The notes beneath the pieces are model-generated. The model saw only the letters and a list, made by a program, of their open reading frames with translations, was not told the DNA's origin and did not search any database. The position numbers were made by a program, and so were the translations under genes. DNA of 64,000 nucleotides from contig NZ_CP108513.1 of assembly GCF_035989285.1 (NCBI RefSeq), forward strand, positions 868,001 through 932,000. The letters run 5' to 3'. The stretch is from Streptomyces sp. NBC_01235 (GTDB lineage Bacteria; Actinomycetota; Actinomycetes; Streptomycetales; Streptomycetaceae). Each line of letters begins with the position of its first letter. Position 1 is the first letter of the stretch. Positions 60,097 to 64,000 of this stretch are shown here, piece by piece.

Positions 60097-60858
60097 TCAG
60101 GCCCGGATGACCTCGGGGCCCAGCAGTGAGTAGCGGTGGGCCTCGGAGGCGGGCAGACCGGTGTCGGTGACGATCGCCTCGAACTCGGTGACCTCCGCGA
60201 AGCGACAGAAGCTCACGGCACCGAATTTCGTATGGACCCCGGAGAACACCCGGCGCCTGGCGACCCTCATGACCTGGGCCTTGACCTCGCTGACGCCGGA
60301 GTCGGGGGTGGTGAGTCCGTACTCGCGGGAGATGCCGTTGGCACCGACGTACGCCAGGTCGATGACGAAGCCGGACAGCATACGGGTCGCCCAGTGGTCG
60401 ACCGTGGCCAGCGTGCCGCCACGCACTCGCCCGCCCAGCAGCAACACGGTGATGTTCTCGGCCGAGGCCAGGTCACCCGCGGTGGCGAGGGAGGAGGTGA
60501 CCACGGTCAGTGGCCGGTCACGGGGAAGGGCGGCGGCGATGAGCTGTGGGGTGTAGCCCTCGTCGATGAAGACGGTCTCGGCGTCACCGAGCAGTTCGGT
60601 CGCGGCGGTCGCGATCCGGGACTTCTCGGGGACGTGCATGGTGGTGCGGAAGGCGAGCGTGGTCTCGAAGCCCGCGCTCTCCACGGGATGGGCACCGCCA
60701 TGGGTACGCCGGACCAGCCCGTGCCCCTCCAGTACGTTCAGATCGCGCCTCACGGTCTCCTTGGAGACCCCTAGGTCAGCGGCGAGCTTTCCGACGTCCA
60801 CGGATCCGGTACGGCGTGCCGTCTCCAGAATCCCGCGTCTTCGCTCATCGGTGTCCAC
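60097..60858 (-). CDS. DeoR family transcriptional regulator
   Basis: The 253-residue protein has an N-terminal HTH_DeoR (RRRGILETARRTGSVDVGKL, AADLGVSKETVRRDLNVLEG, LVRRTHGGAHPV) and the DeoRC sugar-phosphate-binding domain (FIDEGYTPQLIAAALPRDRP, VVTSSLATAGDLA, LLLGGRVRGGTLATVD). GTG 60858. It lies upstream of the polyol operon in the same direction and is its likely repressor, sensing a sugar phosphate. Confidence 0.93.
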   Translation of the reverse strand: MDTDERRRGILETARRTGSVDVGKLAADLGVSKETVRRDLNVLEGHGLVRRTHGGAHPVESAGFETTLAFRTTMHVPEKSRIATAATELLGDAETVFIDEGYTPQLIAAALPRDRPLTVVTSSLATAGDLASAENITVLLLGGRVRGGTLATVDHWATRMLSGFVIDLAYVGANGISREYGLTTPDSGVSEVKAQVMRVARRRVFSGVHTKFGAVSFCRFAEVTEFEAIVTDTGLPASEAHRYSLLGPEVIRA

Positions 60859-61282
60859 GGCGACACCTCCGTTCCACGGCTCCGCGCGGGTGTGCCCGCG
60901 CAGTGATTTCCGAATGCCCTGCCCGTTCGGGCGTCCGGTGGCTAATTTCTACAAGCAGGCCGCCCCGGTGACCAGGCTCGCCGTGTAGTACTTCATGACC
61001 GATTGCGCCCGCTTTTCGAAGCCCCGAACCCCTGGAATAGGCGGTGCGGGGCCTCGGCGTGTGGGAGGTCGTTGCCCATATGTCCACCGGGTGTGCCCGT
61101 TCGCTGCCCGTCTTGTCGGACAGGCGGTGGTGTTCCCTGCTGTTACCTGTCGCGGCATGGGCTCCCTCGTTCTCGGAGATGACGGCATACCGGTCGATGC
61201 AGCCGTGGACAACGTCGCGCCAGAGCGCCGGCCACGAGTCACCTGCCTAGTCGGCGGGATCGCGGCGGCTGGCGTCCGCTCC
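60859..61282. other. Interval without an intact gene
   Basis: It holds the DeoR promoter region and a stretch up to the monooxygenase remnant. Open frames on both strands (about 140 codons each) have no recognisable domain and atypical composition. One may be decayed downstream sequence of the monooxygenase. Confidence 0.4.
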
Positions 61283-61445
61283 TCGGCAGCCCGCAGGGAG
61301 TGGTGTACGACGTCGTCGGTATGGCCGACGAAGGTGCCGTCGGGCTTGTGGGGCGCGACGCTGCGCCGCACGACTCTGCGGTGGACCGTCGGTGCCGATC
61401 ACGACGTCGGCCCGGTACGTGTCGCCGTCGGGTACCCCTGACCCG
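61283..61445 (-). pseudogene. FAD-dependent monooxygenase fragment, frameshifted
   Basis: One minus frame reads [16 protein letters not shown]. The next frame goes on VRRSVAPHKPDGTFVGHTDD, VVHHSL. Together they match the conserved middle of aromatic-ring FAD monooxygenases (ADxxIGADGxxSxVRRxL). The N-terminal GxGxxG domain has been replaced by a simple-sequence array, and the C-terminus is lost. Confidence 0.65.
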
Positions 61446-61543
61446 TCAGGCTCGCCCAGGCCGGTTCTGGTGCGGGCCGCGGCTCTTGTCCTGACGCCTT
61501 CAGCAGGCCCTCGGCCGACTGCCGCTCGTCCGGCGACTCGGCG

Positions 61544-61764
61544 AGTTCCGGGTCCGGATCCGGATCCGGGTTCGGGTCCGGTTCCGGTTCCGGATCCGGG
61601 TTCGGGTCCGGGTTCGGGTCCGGGTTCGGGTCCGGGTTCGGGTCCGGGTTCGGGTCCGGGTTCGGTTCCGGGTTCGGTTCCGGATCCGGGTTCGGGTTCG
61701 GGTCCGGGTCCGGGTCCGGGTTCGGTTCCGGGTCCGGGTCCGGTTCCGGGTCCAGGTCCCGCAG
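61544..61764. repeat. Hexanucleotide (CGGGTT/CGGGTC) array
   Basis: About 36 tandem hexamers of the form TCCGGG, TTCGGG and TCCGGT. They give Gly-Pro/Gly-Ser repeats on the plus strand and Pro-Glu-Pro-Gly repeats on the minus strand. The minus frame runs without a stop into the monooxygenase fragment. No start or ribosome site supports expression. The stretch 61765-62038 after it has no gene. Confidence 0.85.
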
Positions 61765-62038
61765 GAGCCGGGGGTGCCCGCGGTGAACCCGGCCACGGCC
61801 CCGCCGCCGGGTCGGGTTCTGGCGCAGGCGGTGCCGCCGTGGGCCTCGGCAACCTGCCTCCCAGAGATGTGGAAGCCGGAGCGGCGGCGACGGCCCCTCT
61901 CGCAGCCTCCGTGGTCCCTGCCGCTCCTTGAGAGACCTGCCCGATACGGAACCCTGGACGTCACCGCAGGTCAGCGGCAGCGGTCAGGCATGGCGCAGAG
62001 GACTCCCCCTCCGGGCACGGCCGCTCCGCCCCGGTGCT

Positions 62039-63127
62039 TCACGCGCCCGGCCGGCCCCTGGGCGCGTCGCGCTCCAGCAGCCCGGTGCGCAACTCGAGCG
62101 GGGTCGCTCCGTGCCATCGGCGCACCGCCCGCCGGATTGCGCTCACGTCGGCGAAGCCCACCTGACGGGCGATGTCACGGAGGGTCAGCTCCGGTCGGCG
62201 CAGGAGTTGCTCGACTCTCTCGCGGCGTACTCCGTCGACGATCGCTTCGTAGGTGGTGCCGCACTCGGCCAGGCGGCGGCGCAGGGTGCGTTCGCTGGAC
62301 GCGTGCCTGCGGGACTGCTCGAGGAACGAGGGGACGGCCGGAAGGCTCTGCGCGATGGAGATCTCCAGCACCTCGAGCAGGTCCTGCTGGTTGCCCCGTG
62401 ACGCCATCTGCTTCTCCAGCACGTCGAGCACCGAGGCGTAGGTGATGGGGTCTCGCCCCGGCATGGCCACACGGGCCCACCGGGTGGGGATCACCATGCG
62501 GTTGGCGGCGGCGTCGAAGCGCAGCGGGCAGCGGAACAAGTCCTCGAAGGGGCGTCTGTCGCGCGGGGCGGGGAAAGCGAAATCGATTGCCTGAGGAGCG
62601 AACGCGGCGCCGACGTGCAGACGGGTGAGAGTGACGACGCTGGAGTACGCCTCCTCGATCAGGAAGACGGCAACGGTCGGATCCAGCGCGGGGTCCGGCA
62701 GGTCGGCGCGCAGCACGTAGCCGACGTCCTCCCAGCCGGCCGACCACACCGTCATCGCCCCGGAAAGGTTCTGATAGCGCACCCCTGTCTCGATGGCGTC
62801 CTGCTGAGTGTCCGCGGCCATCATGGCGAAACCGAGCAGCCCCCACGCGGTCAGGTGCTGCGCCGCGCCCACTCGCAGCCCCAGATGCTCGTCCCCGGTC
62901 TGCTCCACCGCCTGCCGGATGACGTCACTGCCCTGCCGGTAGGAGACCCGCAGCGTGGCGGATCGCATCACCGTCGGGTCCAGCCCGGCACGGGTCAGCA
63001 GCGGCTGCAGATCGACGCTGTACTCATGGGCGACCCGGGCGAGGTAACGCAGGATGTTGGGCGCGATGGTGGCCGAGGTGCTGCGGCTGGTTCCCGGCGA
63101 AGTGACCGGGGCGGGAGCATCGGGCAT
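62039..63127 (-). CDS. AraC family transcriptional regulator (OruR/VirF-like, Arabinose_bd type)
   Basis: The 362-residue protein has an N-terminal Arabinose_bd/DUF4880-like domain (IAPNILRYLARVAHEYSVDL, QPLLTRAGLDPTVM, LTAWGLLGFAMMAADTQQDA) and a C-terminal AraC HTH pair (SERTLRRRLAECGTTYEAIV, LTLRDIARQVGFADVSAIRR, AVRRWHGATPLELR). ATG 63127 has AGAGGGGA. Its target is not evident: the genes around it are remnants. Confidence 0.92.
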   Translation of the reverse strand: MPDAPAPVTSPGTSRSTSATIAPNILRYLARVAHEYSVDLQPLLTRAGLDPTVMRSATLRVSYRQGSDVIRQAVEQTGDEHLGLRVGAAQHLTAWGLLGFAMMAADTQQDAIETGVRYQNLSGAMTVWSAGWEDVGYVLRADLPDPALDPTVAVFLIEEAYSSVVTLTRLHVGAAFAPQAIDFAFPAPRDRRPFEDLFRCPLRFDAAANRMVIPTRWARVAMPGRDPITYASVLDVLEKQMASRGNQQDLLEVLEISIAQSLPAVPSFLEQSRRHASSERTLRRRLAECGTTYEAIVDGVRRERVEQLLRRPELTLRDIARQVGFADVSAIRRAVRRWHGATPLELRTGLLERDAPRGRPGA

Positions 63128-63287
63128 CACGTCCCCTCTCACCAGGGCGTTTCTTGCTTTGCCGCCGACAGTACACCGCAACTGTCGACGGGCGTGGCCG
63201 CCGGGGCCTCCCATCCGGCCTCCGGCGCACTGCACGCGGTTACCCCACCTCGCGGAGCCCGCTCGCGCCGGCCCGACGGGTAGCGGC

Positions 63288-63560
63288 GACGGTGTGTTCG
63301 CCGCACAGGGAGCAGCGGTGGCCGCGGTTGCCACCACGGTGCCCGCCGTCAAGGAGCGGCTCGCGCTCTCTCCGCTGACGATGACCGTGCTCGTTGTGGC
63401 CGTCGCGCTGAGCGCGGGCGTCGGCGGCTTCGCCGGGCCGGCGGTGATCCGGCGTCCGGGGCCGGTCGCCGCGATGCGGACCGCCGTCGTGGCGACCGCT
63501 GCGGCTCTGCTGCTGATCGGCTGGGCCCCCGACCTGGCCACGGTCGCGGTGTCCTGTTCA
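63288..63560 (+). pseudogene. MFS transporter N-terminal fragment
   Basis: The frame reads FAAQGAAVAAVATTVPAVKE, RLALSPLTMTVLVVAVALSA, GVGGFAGPAVIRRPGPVAAM, RTAVVATAAALLLIGWAPDL. It matches the first three helices of MFS proteins of the YbjJ/FucP-like type (QGAAxAxxATRxPxIKExL). There is no start in context and no continuation after TM3. The intergenic bases on either side (63128-63287, 63561-63677) hold no gene. Confidence 0.65.
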
Positions 63561-63677
63561 TCACCGGGGGGCCTGCGTCCACGTCGGCGAGGACCGTGAG
63601 GACGATGTAGCAGAGGTAGCGGATGTCAAGGCCGGGCGCACGGTCGTGGCCGCCGCCGACGACCGCGCGCCCGTCCT

Positions 63678-63947
63678 TCAGGAAGCCGACGAACCGAGAT
63701 GCAGTTCGAGTTCGGAGGTCGGTTCCAGGTCTCCGGCGACCACGACACCGTCCGAGCCGACGACGGTGACCTGCTCGGGAGCGGCCCGACCGAGGACGAA
63801 GCCGGTCGCGGTGACCGCGACCCGGTCGCCCGTCCGCGCGCTGACGTTACCCGCCGTGCCGATCAGCAGCCCCGCCTCCGCGAGGCGATGACACGCGGCC
63901 GCCACGGAGCGCCGCTGCTCGTCGAGGAACGGATGCGTCTGCGGCAT
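63678..63947 (-). pseudogene. Class II aldolase (fuculose-phosphate aldolase-like), N-terminal fragment
   Basis: The frame reads MPQTHPFLDEQRRSVAAACH, RLAEAGLLIGTAGNVSARTG, DRVAVTATGFVLGRAAPEQV, then VAGDLEPTSELELHLG and an early stop. This is the first 85 residues of an L-fuculose-1-phosphate aldolase/epimerase-family protein (GTxGNVSAR, SSExxLHLxIY). The zinc-binding His region is missing. It starts one base after the stop of the gene to its right, so it was once part of an operon. Confidence 0.75.
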
Positions 63948-63948
63948 G

Positions 63949-64000
63949 TCAACGCGCCGTCGTCGAGTTCTCGGAACGGATCAGAGTGTCGAGGTTGGCC
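63949..64000 (-). CDS. C-terminal end of an upstream gene (partial)
   Basis: The last 16 codons (ANLDTLIRSENSTTAR) and stop of a minus-strand gene that begins outside the window. The stop lies one base before the aldolase ATG, so the two read as one operon. Too short to name. Confidence 0.35.
   Translation of the reverse strand, partial: ANLDTLIRSENSTTAR

Noticed and set aside
61551..61852. A PE/PG-repeat secreted protein over the hexanucleotide array.
   Set aside because: No signal peptide, start context or ribosome site; simple-sequence composition explains the frames on both strands.
1..64000. tRNA, rRNA or an integrated phage/plasmid attachment site.
   Set aside because: No cloverleaf-like or rRNA sequence, no intact integrase and no flanking direct repeats were seen by eye; a tRNAscan run would settle the first point.

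Overview
The window is very GC-rich, has strong G/C at third codon positions, and uses many GTG starts behind GGAGG-type ribosome sites. Its gene content (TetR, LuxR/LAL, LacI, GntR, DeoR and XRE regulators; secreted glycosidase; many sugar ABC importers without their own ATPase; SDRs) is typical of a Streptomyces-like actinomycete. The mix of intact catabolic cassettes with clusters of gene fragments and dead mobile-element genes suggests an accessory, chromosome-arm-like region. That placement is inference. No rRNA, tRNA or CRISPR array was seen.

Layout. 1-5.9 kb: end of an FAH-family hydrolase, a TetR regulator, and a polyamine/gamma-glutamyl-amine style set (APC permease, class I amidotransferase, aldehyde dehydrogenase, PuuD-like hydrolase). 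5.9-6.5 kb: a terminator hairpin and a 48-bp tandem repeat. 6.6-14.9 kb: MarR, then an operon of ribose-type ABC importer + YtcJ-like amidohydrolase + luciferase-like oxidoreductase, with a divergent LuxR regulator. 15-21 kb: an L-fuconate dehydratase divergent from a second ribose-type ABC operon that ends in a GntR regulator, with a pair of shared palindromes between them. 21-21.7 kb: gene fragments. 21.7-27 kb: MFS exporter, YceI protein, and a GT2 / DUF2064 / methyltransferase cassette. 27-32.6 kb: a graveyard of Tn3 transposase and recombinase fragments around an intact LysR/SDR pair, followed by a decayed amt-solA-glxD-like operon. 32.6-38.4 kb: XRE regulator, second YceI, TetR remnant, LacI regulator and a secreted GH27 alpha-galactosidase, with two copies of one LacI-type operator. 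38.6-47.6 kb: two large LAL regulators, TetR, a flavin-dependent monooxygenase-type protein and an alpha/beta hydrolase. 47.8-48.8 kb: a shattered Tn7-like (TnsA/TnsB) transposase pair. 48.8-55.5 kb: TetR + SDR with three nested operators, esterase, DUF1348 protein, a broken hydrolase, another SDR, XRE regulator and a small dimeric-barrel protein. 55.7-60.9 kb: a polyol-type operon (DeoR, binding protein, two permeases, zinc dehydrogenase). 61-64 kb: monooxygenase remnant, hexanucleotide array, AraC regulator, MFS and aldolase remnants.

How it works together. Most intact cassettes pair an importer or enzyme with an adjacent regulator and a visible operator: fuconate/ABC/GntR, alpha-galactosidase/LacI, SDR/TetR, SDR/LysR, polyol/DeoR. 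They look like modular nutrient-use units placed between scars of past insertions. I did not find one clear unknown system. The strongest unexplained unit is the 7.2-14.9 kb operon, whose substrate cannot be read from the sequence. The strongest structural stories are the operator architectures and the remnants with identifiable inactivating changes.
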